Below, piece after piece: positions 9,126 through 18,190 of a stretch of 64,000 bases of DNA; position 1 is the stretch's first letter; every line of letters begins with the position of its first letter. The DNA lies in the NCBI RefSeq assembly GCF_006974145.1, contig NZ_CP039456.1, forward strand, positions 2,324,001 to 2,388,000, in the 5' to 3' direction. Source of the stretch: Changchengzhania lutea (GTDB lineage: Bacteria; Bacteroidota; Bacteroidia; Flavobacteriales; Flavobacteriaceae). The position numbers were made by a program, and so were the translations under genes. The notes under the pieces were generated by a model, which had not been told where the DNA came from, did no database searches, and worked only from the letters and a program-made list of their open reading frames with translations.

Positions 9126-9413
9126 AGTTTCCGAGGTTTATTTTTATGTACGGAAAATTAAGAAAGAGTAAAACGAATAAATAACTCGATACCACCAATT
9201 TTTGTCTCTATCATACCATTTATCATTGTAAACAGTAAAATTTTAAATTCGATCTTTCAATATTTAAAACCCTTTTAATCTTATTATTCTTACGAGTCAA
9301 AATTTCTATTATTTGCGATAGTTTCCGATATACTTGACCCTTAATTTTGTATGGAACAAAAGATGTAAGCAATAAGCATCAATCATTTTGCTGCATAGAA
9401 AAAGAATTTAATT

Positions 9414-9866
9414 ATGGGAATATTTAATGAGAGTACAGAGAATAAGCTAAACGATTTATTAGAGAAAGCTTACGACGCTGAAAAGGGATTTGAAAAAGCG
9501 TGTGAAAATGTTGATAGCACACGTTTAAAAAGTTTTTTCAAAAGTAAAGCTGAGGAAAGAAGGGGTTTTAGATCTGAATTAAGAAACAGTCTCGTAGCTA
9601 ACGGTATGCAAGTTGAGGAAAAAGATGGGAGTGTTGCTGGAAGGCTTCATAGAGTTTGGATGGATACTAAAGCACTATTTTCTACAGACAACGAAGAGTC
9701 TATGTTAGAGGAAGTTCGCAATGGTGAAAAAGCAGCCTTAGAAGATTATGATGATGTTCTAGAAAGTTGCACGGTTGATTCTTCAACAAAACAAGTTTTA
9801 CAAAAACAGCGTAGTGCTATCCAAGCAAGCTGTAATAAAGCAGATTACCTAGAAGACATTCTATAA
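9414..9866 (+). CDS. PA2169-family four-helix-bundle protein (DUF2383)
   Basis: This 150-residue, nearly all-helical protein begins STENKLNDLLEKAYDAEKGF and continues with DSTRLKSFFKSKAEERRGF, the typical DUF2383 ferritin-like layout of four long helices. The family often accompanies stress or envelope genes and is sometimes called PA2169 family. No signal peptide is seen. A promoter-like TAATTTTG lies at 9342-9349, but the TTTG upstream is 26 bp away, too far for a good match. A terminator follows at 9875-9912, so it is monocistronic. Confidence 0.85.
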   Translation: MGIFNESTENKLNDLLEKAYDAEKGFEKACENVDSTRLKSFFKSKAEERRGFRSELRNSLVANGMQVEEKDGSVAGRLHRVWMDTKALFSTDNEESMLEEVRNGEKAALEDYDDVLESCTVDSSTKQVLQKQRSAIQASCNKADYLEDIL

Positions 9867-9874
9867 CATCCTAT

Positions 9875-9912
9875 AAAGCTCAAAGACTGTATTAAAAGTA
9901 TTTGGGCTTTTT
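9875..9912 (+). terminator. Terminator after the PA2169-family gene
   Basis: The stem AAAGCTCAAA pairs with TTTGGGCTTT (one G-T pair) around an 18-base loop and runs into TTTTT. It lies directly downstream of the stop at 9866. Confidence 0.7.
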
Positions 9913-9963
9913 AATTAAGCACATTTAGATACAGTAAAATATTTTAACTACGAGAATTATTTT

Positions 9964-10680
9964 ATGCTTCCCTCTACAATTATAAAAAAACATAGTAATA
10001 CGATACAAAATCGAACGGAAAGCGCATCTGGCAAAAACGTCGATGTGAAACAGATTATGAATGCATTTGTTGTGGATGCCGACCATCCTTGTGTTATGGC
10101 CCAATCCATGATAAAACAGGACAAATTAGCCTATGATACCTACGAAGACTTTAATTCTGAAGACACAGCGAAAAACTTACTAAAGAATATTCACAAATAT
10201 ATCGAAGGCTACGATTTTAAGACGGATCGTTTCGAATCTTATGCGGCCGCATTTCCTCAAATTTCATTTGATAGTGAAACACATTTTGAAGATACCTTGT
10301 GGGAACTTCTAACTTTGATTAATAGATATGACGATAAACCGTGGGACCCTACCGTATCTAATGATCCAAGTAATGTCGATTTTAGTTTTAGCATAAAAGG
10401 CCACGCCTTTTATATAATTGGCTTGCACCCCAAAAGTTCCAGAAAAGCAAGACAAACCGAATTCCCTATTTTGGTATTTAATTTGCATTGGCAATTTGAA
10501 CGTTTAAGAGAACACGGTCTTTATAATAATGTGAGAAATCATATTAGAAAAAGGGATAAAGTCTTTAGTGGTTCTGTCAATCCAGTTCTAAATGATTTTG
10601 GCAAAATGAGTGAGGCCATGCAATATTCAGGAAAGCATAATGATGCTAGTTGGAAATGTCCATTTAGCGTAAAACCATAA
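9964..10680 (+). CDS. GntA/YqcI-YcgG family haem-dependent N-hydroxylase-like protein
   Basis: The 238-residue protein matches the YqcI/YcgG family. Visible signatures are HPCVMAQSMIKQD (conserved cysteine region), FPQISFDSETHFEDTLWELL, DPSNVDFSFSIKGHAFYIIG and LHPKSSRKARQ, then the C-terminal Cys in ASWKCPFSVKP. GntA of guanitoxin biosynthesis, a member of this family, N-hydroxylates a cyclic guanidine in a haem-dependent reaction; the substrate here is unknown. It is soluble. The DUF1989 gene starts 7 bp after the stop, so the two probably act together. No other natural-product genes are visible. Confidence 0.75.
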   Translation: MLPSTIIKKHSNTIQNRTESASGKNVDVKQIMNAFVVDADHPCVMAQSMIKQDKLAYDTYEDFNSEDTAKNLLKNIHKYIEGYDFKTDRFESYAAAFPQISFDSETHFEDTLWELLTLINRYDDKPWDPTVSNDPSNVDFSFSIKGHAFYIIGLHPKSSRKARQTEFPILVFNLHWQFERLREHGLYNNVRNHIRKRDKVFSGSVNPVLNDFGKMSEAMQYSGKHNDASWKCPFSVKP

Positions 10681-10687
10681 TTAAATT

Positions 10688-11287
10688 ATGATAGAAAAAC
10701 ATATCATTCAACCTCAAAAAGGTGCTGCTTTCGAAATCAAAAAAGGCAGCCTTCTTACCGTAATCGATCCAAAGGGAGGTCAAGTGAGCGACATGGTTTT
10801 GTTTAATAGTGAACATATAAAAGAGAAAATTTCTTCTGGAAAAACTATGGATTTTGAAGAATCCATTCTCATAACAAAAGACAACTACCTTTGGAGCAAC
10901 CGATCGAATAAAATGATGCGCATACTGGCGGATACCAATGGTAGAAACGACTTTCTTTTAGCTCCATGCAGTCCTGAGACCTTTAAAATTATGTACGATT
11001 ACGAGGGCTATCATCCTAGCTGTTTTGAGAATTTATATAAAAATCTAGAGCAGTTTAATATAGAGAAAGATGATATCCCAAATGCCTTTAATATATTTAT
11101 GAATGTGGTTTTTGATAATCAAGGCAAATTATCAGTCTTGCCGCCAACAAGTGTGGCTGGAGACTATATTCAATTTGAAGCTTTACAGAATTTAATTGTA
11201 GGGCTAACTGCATGCTCCGCGGAGGACAGTAATGGCGGTACGTTTAAGCCTATTGAATTTTGTATTGACACGAAACCAGACGTTTAA
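10688..11287 (+). CDS. DUF1989 / urea-carboxylase-associated family protein
   Basis: This 199-residue cupin-like protein has the DUF1989 pattern: an N-terminal HIIQPQKGAAFEIKKGSLLT strand, DPKGGQVSDMVLFN, then RIL-DTNGRNDFLLAPCSPET with the conserved Cys, and near the end SVLPPTSVAGDYIQFEA and LTACSAEDSNGG. In other bacteria such proteins accompany urea carboxylase or allophanate metabolism. Here it is paired with a GntA-like N-hydroxylase, so the pair may act on a guanidino or ureido compound; that is inference. It is the last intact gene before the integrase/IS scar. Confidence 0.75.
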   Translation: MIEKHIIQPQKGAAFEIKKGSLLTVIDPKGGQVSDMVLFNSEHIKEKISSGKTMDFEESILITKDNYLWSNRSNKMMRILADTNGRNDFLLAPCSPETFKIMYDYEGYHPSCFENLYKNLEQFNIEKDDIPNAFNIFMNVVFDNQGKLSVLPPTSVAGDYIQFEALQNLIVGLTACSAEDSNGGTFKPIEFCIDTKPDV

Positions 11288-11468
11288 ATCCAGCTATTCA
11301 ATATATCTTACTTAATACATTTTCATACAGCCATTTCAAAAGAGGGGATGAACAAACACAATTCTATTTGTATTGGACTTATGGTGTGTAAACTGGATTT
11401 AACACTTTTCTTTACAGTAAACGGTGAGAATACGCACCTAAGTCTTCGCTAATTAAAAAACTAGTTAT

Positions 11469-12084
11469 ATAAAATACCCGCAGACTGTAAAAATTGGTCT
11501 TGATGGAGATAAAATTAAAAAAATTGAAGGCCTAGATTTAAAAGAAGATACACTTATATGACATACTAAAAATGTATTTCTCTTTTCCTTTTATTTGGCA
11601 GGAGTTCGAATTTCTGATGTTTTGAGAATGCGATGTAGCGATGTCATTGGTGATAGAATCCATTATAAAATGAGTAAAAACGACAAAGTGGATTCTTTAA
11701 AAATACCATTAGTAATTAATCAAATTATTATAAAGTATTATAAAGAAGATAAAAAGTCAAGCTCTAATTACATTTTTCTTGAACTTAAAACCGTTTCACA
11801 TAAGGGTTCTAAAGACATTTACTCAAGAATAAAATCTTCAATTAAAAGATTCAATTCAAACCTTAAAACGATTTCAGAATTAGCTGAAATAGATAAAAAA
11901 ATCACTAATCACATAGCTAGACATAGCTTTGGAAATATTGCTGGCGGCAAAGTTTCACCCCAAATGCTTCAAAAATCATATAGGCATACTCATCTTAGCA
12001 CTACCAGGATATCAAGGTAATTTTATTCCTAAAAATGCAGATAAAGTTTTAGAGGCAATAATTGATTTTCTAAATAGTCAATAG
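11469..12084 (+). pseudogene. Broken tyrosine recombinase/integrase (C-terminal catalytic domain)
   Basis: The frame from 11469 reads VKIGLDGDKIKKIEGLDL, hits TGA at 11559-11561, and continues as NVFLFSFYLAGVRISDVLRM (catalytic Arg), HIARHSFGNIAGG (His-xx-Arg) and SYRHTHLSTT (third His). Just before the nucleophile the frame slips by one base near 12003-12009. The correct continuation, YQGNFIPKNADKVLEAIID with the catalytic Tyr, lies in the next frame and stops at 12082-12084. The N-terminal arm-binding domain is missing. The in-frame stop sits where an Arg codon (CGA) is expected. It is a decayed mobile-element integrase. Confidence 0.85.
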
Positions 12085-12186
12085 TTAAATTGAACACTAA
12101 AAAATCAATAAAATTATTTTCATTTTTCCTCGCATATTTATTGAGTTTCTAGCTGAAGAACTATTCCAAAAAAATTATTGTTTAGA

Positions 12187-13173
12187 ACCTGAGTTCGACG
12201 TAAGAAAAGCAAGTTTTTAGGATAGAAAAAGCAGAATATTTAACATATTAAATCATTGGAATTCAATACATTAAAAATAATTCTGCTTATGATTTCTGTC
12301 TTGTTTTTGATCCCGCTCTAGCAAAACGTCAACTTTCCACAGGAAAAAAGAGAAGAAAACGTAAATTTAAGATGTCTACTAGTGAGATAGTACCCATAAC
12401 TGTTCTGTTCCACTTAAGTGGCATAAGAACCTTTAAGCACTTCTATGTTAACTATGTTCGAAAAGAACTTCAAGAAGAGTTTCCAATCACAGTTTCTTAT
12501 AATCGTTTTGTTGAGTTAATGCAGTCCAATTTGCTGCCATTAACGCTATATATGAAGACCTGTTGTTTAGGCGAGTGTACAGGGATATCTTTTATAGATT
12601 CTACACCAATACGTGCATGCAATAAAAAAAGAATAAAGAAAAATAAGGTATTTAAAGATATTGCGACCATTGGTAAATCTACCATGGGTTGGTTTTATGG
12701 ATTTAAGCTCAATATCATTATAAACGATAAAGGGGAACTGCTTGATTTTATTATTACTCAGGCTAATGTTGATGACAGAACTCCTCTGAAACAAGATAAC
12801 TTCTTAAAGAATATATTCGGTAATTTATATGCTGATAAAGGCTATATATCCAAGCAACTCTCAGCATTATTGTTCGATCAAGGGTTGCATCTGATAACGG
12901 GCATTAGAAACAACATGAAAAATGTAATGATGACTATGAGAGATAAAATATTGCTTAGAAAACGATCCGTTATAGAGACTATAAATGACCAGCTGAAAAA
13001 CATAACCCAGGCTGAACATTCTAGACATAGAAGTTTTGGCAATTTTATTACTAATTTGGTCGCTAGCCTTATAGCTTATTCGTTTCAAGAAAAGAAACCA
13101 AGCATTAAATTTGAAACAGAAAATACAGCGCAGTTAGCTCTTTTTTTACTAAATCCTTATGTCGAACTCAGGT
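12187..13173. mobile_element. IS982-family insertion sequence (987 bp) with inverted repeats and 5-bp target duplication
   Basis: The left end (12187-12204, ACCTGAGTTCGACGTAAG) and the right end (13156-13173, the reverse complement ACCTGAGTTCGACATAAG) form an 18-bp inverted repeat with one mismatch. Both ends are flanked directly by TTAGA (12182-12186 and 13174-13178), a 5-bp target-site duplication. The element encodes a DDE transposase on the plus strand. It lies about 100 bp downstream of the broken integrase, so the region has received at least two mobile-DNA insertions. Confidence 0.9.
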
Positions 13174-13271
13174 TTAGAGTAAATCTATCCAGTTTTTATA
13201 GGCAACAGCAGATCGATTATAGCCGAATAGCTTTTATTCCCAATATTAACGAAGATCTATTCAAATTCTGA
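12372..13271 (+). CDS. IS982-family transposase (probably defective)
   Basis: The DDE acids are visible in GISFIDSTPIR, YADKGYIS and RSVIETINDQLKN, in the order and context of IS982 transposases. Two faults are apparent. Upstream of the ATG the homologous frame continues back to about 12252 (NSAYDFCLVFDPALAKRQL) without an ATG, so the family's true N-terminus may have lost its start codon. At the 3' end the frame runs through the right inverted repeat and 98 bp into flanking DNA, because of a T7 run at 13141-13147. With one T fewer, the protein would end LALFY just inside the element. Confidence 0.8.
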   Translation: MSTSEIVPITVLFHLSGIRTFKHFYVNYVRKELQEEFPITVSYNRFVELMQSNLLPLTLYMKTCCLGECTGISFIDSTPIRACNKKRIKKNKVFKDIATIGKSTMGWFYGFKLNIIINDKGELLDFIITQANVDDRTPLKQDNFLKNIFGNLYADKGYISKQLSALLFDQGLHLITGIRNNMKNVMMTMRDKILLRKRSVIETINDQLKNITQAEHSRHRSFGNFITNLVASLIAYSFQEKKPSIKFETENTAQLALFLLNPYVELRFRVNLSSFYRQQQIDYSRIAFIPNINEDLFKF

Positions 13272-13621
13272 CCGTGCTGAAATATACTCTCGAATAACTA
13301 AACTCATATAGTAATTCAGGATTATAATTATAAAATAAAGATGCACTTAAAGTGTGTATATAGATACATACAGTTTCATTGATGTTAATTATAATAAGCT
13401 ACTATTAATACCTCATTATTAATTTATAAAGTACCAATATCATACAGATATGCTGTTCAATTAGCATAAGTGGTCTTAAATATGCTTAAATTCATTAGAA
13501 TTAAACAATCATAAATGATATTTCTAGTTATTACTAGAACAGAAACCTGACAAAGAACCTTAAGGTAATGGCATGATCCGTCCTGGAAAAACATCAAAAT
13601 TATTGATTGATAAAATAGTTA
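13272..13621. other. Gene-free AT-rich spacer between the IS and the haloperoxidase-like gene
   Basis: About 350 bp follow the transposase stop. I see no start-stop frame with family features on either strand and no hairpin followed by a T tract. It may be decayed DNA left by the IS and integrase events. Confidence 0.5.
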
Positions 13622-14947
13622 TTAATTGACTTTCATTTTAAGGTTTTCAATCACAAAACCCCCTAAATTTCTACCCTGTCTTAGACCAACTTCAACTGCT
13701 TCTCTGTAATGAATACCTCCATACATTCTACTTATAGCAGCTTCATCAGCAGCTTTATTAAATGATTCAAAACTTCTTATAGGTAATCCATACTTCACTT
13801 CAGTATCATCATCAAAAGCAAAATTATCACCAAAAATTGAAGTTAATATTATTGCTGCAGCACCAGAAACTACAGAGTGCCCACTCGTATATTCAGGAAA
13901 AGGCGGCGTTTGTAGAATAGGTTTCCAGTTTTCATCAAAATGTTTATTGATTAATGTTTCTGGTCTCACTAAATTAGATCGGTATTTTTCATCCCAACAA
14001 CTTATAAAAGCATCAGCAATAGCAATAGAAGTTTTAGTATAAGTAAAAATGGTATCTTCAAAACTTGAGTTAGACTCGTTACATGCAATCTTGCAAATAC
14101 CAATCCAATGTGCTCCTGGAGTAATCTTTTTTACCGCAAACATTAAATGTCCTCTAGTTACAGAAACATAAGGGTTACAATCCCAAAATTGGGCAATTTC
14201 TACTTCTTCTGAAGCATCACCATTTTCTGTAATGGCATTACTTATATCATAAACTTCTTTTAATTCTTTGTAAAATAAAGAGCTTTTATCCATCGAAAAT
14301 TCAGGTGGTGGAATAGGTTTAAACTGAGCTGAATAATCAATAACAAATGGTCTTAATTTATTCCAATGTGGCTCAATACCATCCATAAAAGCAGGTGGTG
14401 TTTTTTGCCATCGCGCAGGATTTTTTTGATTAACAACATATTGAGGCATTGTACGTGTTTCAGTATAATTATCTGTATTTTTCCATGTATTAATATGGTC
14501 AGCCACTTGCATCGCATAATTTTTTGAAGCCTCAAATTCCTTCTTGTTTTTTGACGACCATAACGTGTACAAACTGTCGCTGTAATTTTGCATTATATTT
14601 TTAGAATATACCAAAGTTTTACTGACTTCCAAATGAGCGATTAACGCTGCTAAATTATAATTCACTAATTCGCTATCTACTTTCGGAATAGATTTTAAAT
14701 CTGTTATTTGACCTTGCAATGAGTTATAATTTGAATTGTTTTGAGCCATAATTTCATAGGCTGCAATATTAGGATACACAAAAATTCTGCTGGCAACTGG
14801 AGGTGAAAAGATATCGTTTACCATAATACCTACAACTTTATCTATGGCGCTATGAAGATCTTTAGGAGTTACATTAATAGGTTCTCTTTCTGCCTTACAT
14901 CCCAAAAATAAGCACATAAACATAGAAAAAATTATAGCCTTTTTCAT
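13622..14947 (-). CDS. Vanadium-dependent haloperoxidase/PAP2-like lipoprotein
   Basis: The protein has the vanadate-binding motifs of this superfamily in order: K-x6-RP in KYRSNLVRPETL, a TSGHS variant of the PSGH motif in FPEYTSGHSVVSGAA, and SR-x5-H in SRMYGGIHYREA. The acidic residue usually four after the last His is shifted (E at +3). The start at 14947 gives a lipoprotein signal, MKKAIIFSMFMCLFLGCKA; an ATG at 14962 and a TTG at 14965 are alternatives. It is about 441 residues and predicted to be outside the cytoplasm. Bacterial members range from halogenating enzymes to acid phosphatases. Its position at the PUL edge hints at a role in algal material, but this is unproven. Confidence 0.8.
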   Translation of the reverse strand: MKKAIIFSMFMCLFLGCKAEREPINVTPKDLHSAIDKVVGIMVNDIFSPPVASRIFVYPNIAAYEIMAQNNSNYNSLQGQITDLKSIPKVDSELVNYNLAALIAHLEVSKTLVYSKNIMQNYSDSLYTLWSSKNKKEFEASKNYAMQVADHINTWKNTDNYTETRTMPQYVVNQKNPARWQKTPPAFMDGIEPHWNKLRPFVIDYSAQFKPIPPPEFSMDKSSLFYKELKEVYDISNAITENGDASEEVEIAQFWDCNPYVSVTRGHLMFAVKKITPGAHWIGICKIACNESNSSFEDTIFTYTKTSIAIADAFISCWDEKYRSNLVRPETLINKHFDENWKPILQTPPFPEYTSGHSVVSGAAAIILTSIFGDNFAFDDDTEVKYGLPIRSFESFNKAADEAAISRMYGGIHYREAVEVGLRQGRNLGGFVIENLKMKVN

Positions 14948-15040
14948 GAAATCTTGAATCATCAATTTATCTTAATAAAATGCCAAATTAAACAAAAACA
15001 CACAAAAATATAAGTTCATTCATAAATTATTATTTAGTAT

Positions 15041-15052
15041 GTATGTACATAC
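15041..15052. promoter_or_regulatory. Perfect palindrome, possible operator
   Basis: GTATGTACATAC is a perfect 12-bp palindrome in the divergent region between the haloperoxidase-like gene and the sulfatase remnant/esterase operon. It resembles GntR-type operators in general layout. No second copy is clear in the window, so the assignment is weak. Confidence 0.35.
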
Positions 15053-15092
15053 CAAAAATTACTTATCTTAAACCCTCTAAAAGGCAATAGAT

Positions 15093-15354
15093 TTGAAACA
15101 TATAATTCATCGGAATTTCTTTCTGTTTTCAAGAATTTACATGGTTTCTTGTCAAATAGAAAATAAAGAAATAGAAGGAAGACCCAACATCCTTTTCATC
15201 ATGTTAAACGAGCATTCATAGCAAACAAGGGGAATTTATGGTGGTATTCTCCATAATTATGTTCAAAATGAAAACAGAATTAATAAAACAACATGAACAA
15301 TTAAGAAATACCAATGATGCTTTTCTTGAAATCAGAGAATTACTAATAAAATGA
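15093..15354 (+). pseudogene. Sulfatase remnant (N- and C-terminal ends only)
   Basis: From a TTG at 15093 the frame encodes a lipoprotein-like leader (NFFLFSRIYMVSC) and EGRPNILFIMLNEHS, the exact N-terminal signature position of type I sulfatases (RPNILxIxxDD/E), then a stop (TAG). Soon after, another frame gives [20 protein letters not shown], similar to a sulfatase C-terminal helix, ending with TGA at 15352-15354, which overlaps the ATG of the esterase gene (ATGA). The roughly 400 codons in between, with the catalytic Cys/Ser, are missing. It is an internal-deletion relic. Confidence 0.65.
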
Positions 15355-17324
15355 AATTACTAATAAAATACTTCTTATTAATTGCAATTATATCTCCAAT
15401 TGTAACTTTCGGTCAGATAGAATTACCAAAAATATTTACTTCAAATATGGTATTGCCTCGCGATAAAGCCATTCCTATTAAAGGCAAAGCACAGCCCAAT
15501 GAAACTCTTAAAATTACTATAAAAGATCAGGTGCACAAATTAAAAACTGATAAAAAAGGTGATTTTAACGTTGTTCTGAATCCTATGTCCTATGGAGGGC
15601 CGTTTACACTGTCCTTCAAAGGAAAAGAAAATAAGGTATTGGATAATATTTTGATTGGAGATTTGTGGTTATGTGCAGGTCAATCTAATATGCAGTATTC
15701 TATTAAAATGATAAATTATACCGAAAAGGACACGGCAAAAATGAAGTACCCAAAACTACGTTTGGGAGCTGTTGGCATTGGCACAGACTATTTGCCTAAA
15801 GATGATGTAAGTGTTGTGTATTGGTTAGAGGGCACTATAGAAAACGCTCAGAATTTCAGTGCAACAGGTTGGTTTTTCGGAAGGCATTTAGTCGAAAATC
15901 AAGATGTTCCTATTGGTTTGGTGAGCAGTAATTTAGGTGCCACCACTATTGAAACTTGGATGAGTTTAGGTGCGTTAAAACAGTTTTCGCAGTTTGATGA
16001 AGTTACCAACGATATTTCAAAAACAAATAAAAACTTTGAAACTATTAACAAAGAATTAGAGGTATTCAGAAAAGAATGGGATAAAAAACATTACCTAAAA
16101 GGAATTGGTTTAGATGAAAAATGGCACGCTGATAATTATGATGATTCCAATTGGAAAACTGTAAATATACCTGCGTTTTTTGAAGATTTTGGTTACAAAA
16201 ATCATGATGGTAGTTTTTGGTTTCGAAGAACTTTCGATTTAAAAAAGGAACAATTTAAAAAAGATTTTACTTTAGGTTTATCTCAAATTGATGATTACGA
16301 TATCACATGGGTAAATGGACAGAAAGTAGGCGAAACTTTTGGGAATATGAATTTTAGAAATTATGTAGTTCCAAAAGGTATTTTAAGAGAAAAAAGAAAC
16401 ACAATAGCGGTTCGTGTGTTTGATGTTGAAGGAAAAGGAGGCATGCATACCAATGCATTTTGGGGAAATAACATTAGAAATGGTGAGTGGAAATATAAAA
16501 AAGGACGAACTATTGATACATCAAAATTTCCAACGCCAAAAGTGGTAAATGGTAGTTTGTTTTCATACCCGACGCTGCTGTATAACGGTAGCATTGCACC
16601 GCTTCATGATTTACCAATTAAAGGTGTTATTTGGTATCAAGGTGAAGCTAATGAAAATCGCGCTGTGGAATACGAACAACTTTTAAAAACTATGATTACC
16701 GATTGGCGCACAAAATGGAACAATCCAAATATGCCTTTTTACATTGTGCAGTTGGCGAATTACAAACAAGAAGATACGCTACCAACAGATAGTAAATGGG
16801 CAGAAATAAGAGAAAGTCAAACCAATGCTGCAAAAATGGAACATGTTGATGTAATTACAACCATTGATATTGGTGCTGCAAACGATATACATCCAACCAA
16901 CAAAATGGATGTTGGTAAACGATTGGGGCAATTAGTAATGTACGATAATTACAATGGTAAACTTTTAAGAAGCCCTTCTTATAAAAGTCATATTTCAGAA
17001 GCTGATAAAATTATTATTAAGATGAATACCTTTGGCAGTCAACTAAAAAGCTTGGATAAACATGGCTATTTGCGTGGTTTTGCCATTGCTGGTGAAGACG
17101 GTGTTTTTGAATGGGCTAAAGCTTATTTGAAAGAAAACAACGAAGTCATTGTGTTTTCAAAAAACATTAAAAATCCAAAATATGTACGCTATGCATGGTC
17201 GGATAATCCAGGGGACTTAGACTTAGTAAACACAGAAAAATTACCGGCGCTTCCATTTAGAACAGATACATTCAAATTAAGTACAGCAGACGCAAAATAT
17301 TTTTTCAGTCCATATAGATTTTAA
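15351..17324 (+). CDS. Sialate O-acetylesterase-type SGNH esterase
   Basis: The 657-residue secreted protein has a signal peptide (to about residue 22, VTFGQ), an N-terminal Ig-like strand region, then the SGNH block [12 protein letters not shown] (nucleophile Ser), a galactose-binding-like jelly-roll insert (about 255-365, with [12 protein letters not shown] and [10 protein letters not shown]), block [13 protein letters not shown], and the [14 protein letters not shown] segment with the catalytic Asp-His. This is the usual order for sialate/9-O-acetylesterase family members. In polysaccharide loci these remove acetyl groups from many sugars, so sialic acid is not implied. The ATGA overlap links it to the sulfatase relic; FAH follows 11 bp downstream. 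Confidence 0.85.
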   Translation: MKLLIKYFLLIAIISPIVTFGQIELPKIFTSNMVLPRDKAIPIKGKAQPNETLKITIKDQVHKLKTDKKGDFNVVLNPMSYGGPFTLSFKGKENKVLDNILIGDLWLCAGQSNMQYSIKMINYTEKDTAKMKYPKLRLGAVGIGTDYLPKDDVSVVYWLEGTIENAQNFSATGWFFGRHLVENQDVPIGLVSSNLGATTIETWMSLGALKQFSQFDEVTNDISKTNKNFETINKELEVFRKEWDKKHYLKGIGLDEKWHADNYDDSNWKTVNIPAFFEDFGYKNHDGSFWFRRTFDLKKEQFKKDFTLGLSQIDDYDITWVNGQKVGETFGNMNFRNYVVPKGILREKRNTIAVRVFDVEGKGGMHTNAFWGNNIRNGEWKYKKGRTIDTSKFPTPKVVNGSLFSYPTLLYNGSIAPLHDLPIKGVIWYQGEANENRAVEYEQLLKTMITDWRTKWNNPNMPFYIVQLANYKQEDTLPTDSKWAEIRESQTNAAKMEHVDVITTIDIGAANDIHPTNKMDVGKRLGQLVMYDNYNGKLLRSPSYKSHISEADKIIIKMNTFGSQLKSLDKHGYLRGFAIAGEDGVFEWAKAYLKENNEVIVFSKNIKNPKYVRYAWSDNPGDLDLVNTEKLPALPFRTDTFKLSTADAKYFFSPYRF

Positions 17325-17335
17325 AAACTATCACT

Positions 17336-18190
17336 ATGAAATTAATCAGATACGGAGAAAAAGGTTCAGAAAAACCAGGAATAGAAATACATGATAATCG
17401 TTACGATTGCTCGCAATATTTTGAAGATTGGAATCATAATTTCTTTCAAAATAATGGTCTTTCAAAACTAAAAGAAATCGTTTCAAAAAATCAGCAATCA
17501 CTTCCTAAAATAAATAATTCTATCCGACTTGGAAGTCCTATTGCAAGACCAGGAATGATTATGTGTATTGGTTTAAATTATTCGGATCATGTAAAAGAAT
17601 CTGGTATGGAAACACCCAAAGAACCTGTACTTTTTATGAAAGCTACAAATACGCTTTCTGGACCAAATGATGATATTTTTATTCCTCCAAAAAGCACCAA
17701 AACCGATTGGGAAGTCGAGTTAGGAATTGTTATTAATAAAGATTGTTATATGTTGAACAATGAAGCAGAAGGCGAACAGCATATTGCTGGTTATACTTTG
17801 GTTCATGATGTGTCTGAACGCGAATTTCAATTAGAAAAAGAAGGGCAATGGGTTAAAGGAAAATCTTGCCCTGGGTTTTCTCCAGTTGGACCTTATTTAG
17901 TACTAAAAGAAGATATTAATGATATATTGAATTTAGGCATGACACTTTCTGTAAATGGTAAATCTATGCAAAATGGAAACACCAAACACATGATTTTCAA
18001 ACCTGATTATATTGTATATTATCTCTCTCAATTCATGCAACTAGAAGCTGGTGATTTAATTTCGACGGGAACACCTCCTGGTGTTGGGTTAGGATTTAAT
18101 CCATCTATTTACTTAAAACGAGGAGACGAAGTGGTTTTATCCATTGAAGGATTAGGAACTCAACAGCAAAAGTTCGTTTCATATGATTGA
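17336..18190 (+). CDS. Fumarylacetoacetate hydrolase-family protein, probable 2,4-diketo-3-deoxy-sugar-acid hydrolase
   Basis: This is an FAH-fold enzyme of 284 residues with the family motifs IGLNYSDHVKESG, the metal-binding Glu pair in DWEVELGIVI, HDVSEREFQ, and the C-terminal DLISTGTPPGVGLG. In the oxidative L-fucose and L-rhamnose pathways this family cleaves 2,4-diketo-3-deoxy acids to pyruvate plus lactate. The gene overlaps the following SDR by 8 bp, and the whole set of upstream enzymes for such a pathway lies within 6 kb. The exact sugar is inference. Confidence 0.82.
   Translation: MKLIRYGEKGSEKPGIEIHDNRYDCSQYFEDWNHNFFQNNGLSKLKEIVSKNQQSLPKINNSIRLGSPIARPGMIMCIGLNYSDHVKESGMETPKEPVLFMKATNTLSGPNDDIFIPPKSTKTDWEVELGIVINKDCYMLNNEAEGEQHIAGYTLVHDVSEREFQLEKEGQWVKGKSCPGFSPVGPYLVLKEDINDILNLGMTLSVNGKSMQNGNTKHMIFKPDYIVYYLSQFMQLEAGDLISTGTPPGVGLGFNPSIYLKRGDEVVLSIEGLGTQQQKFVSYD

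Noticed and set aside
9312-9349. Bacteroidota promoter TTTG / TAATTTTG before the PA2169 gene
   Set aside because: The spacing is 26 bp, outside the usual 19-23 bp range.
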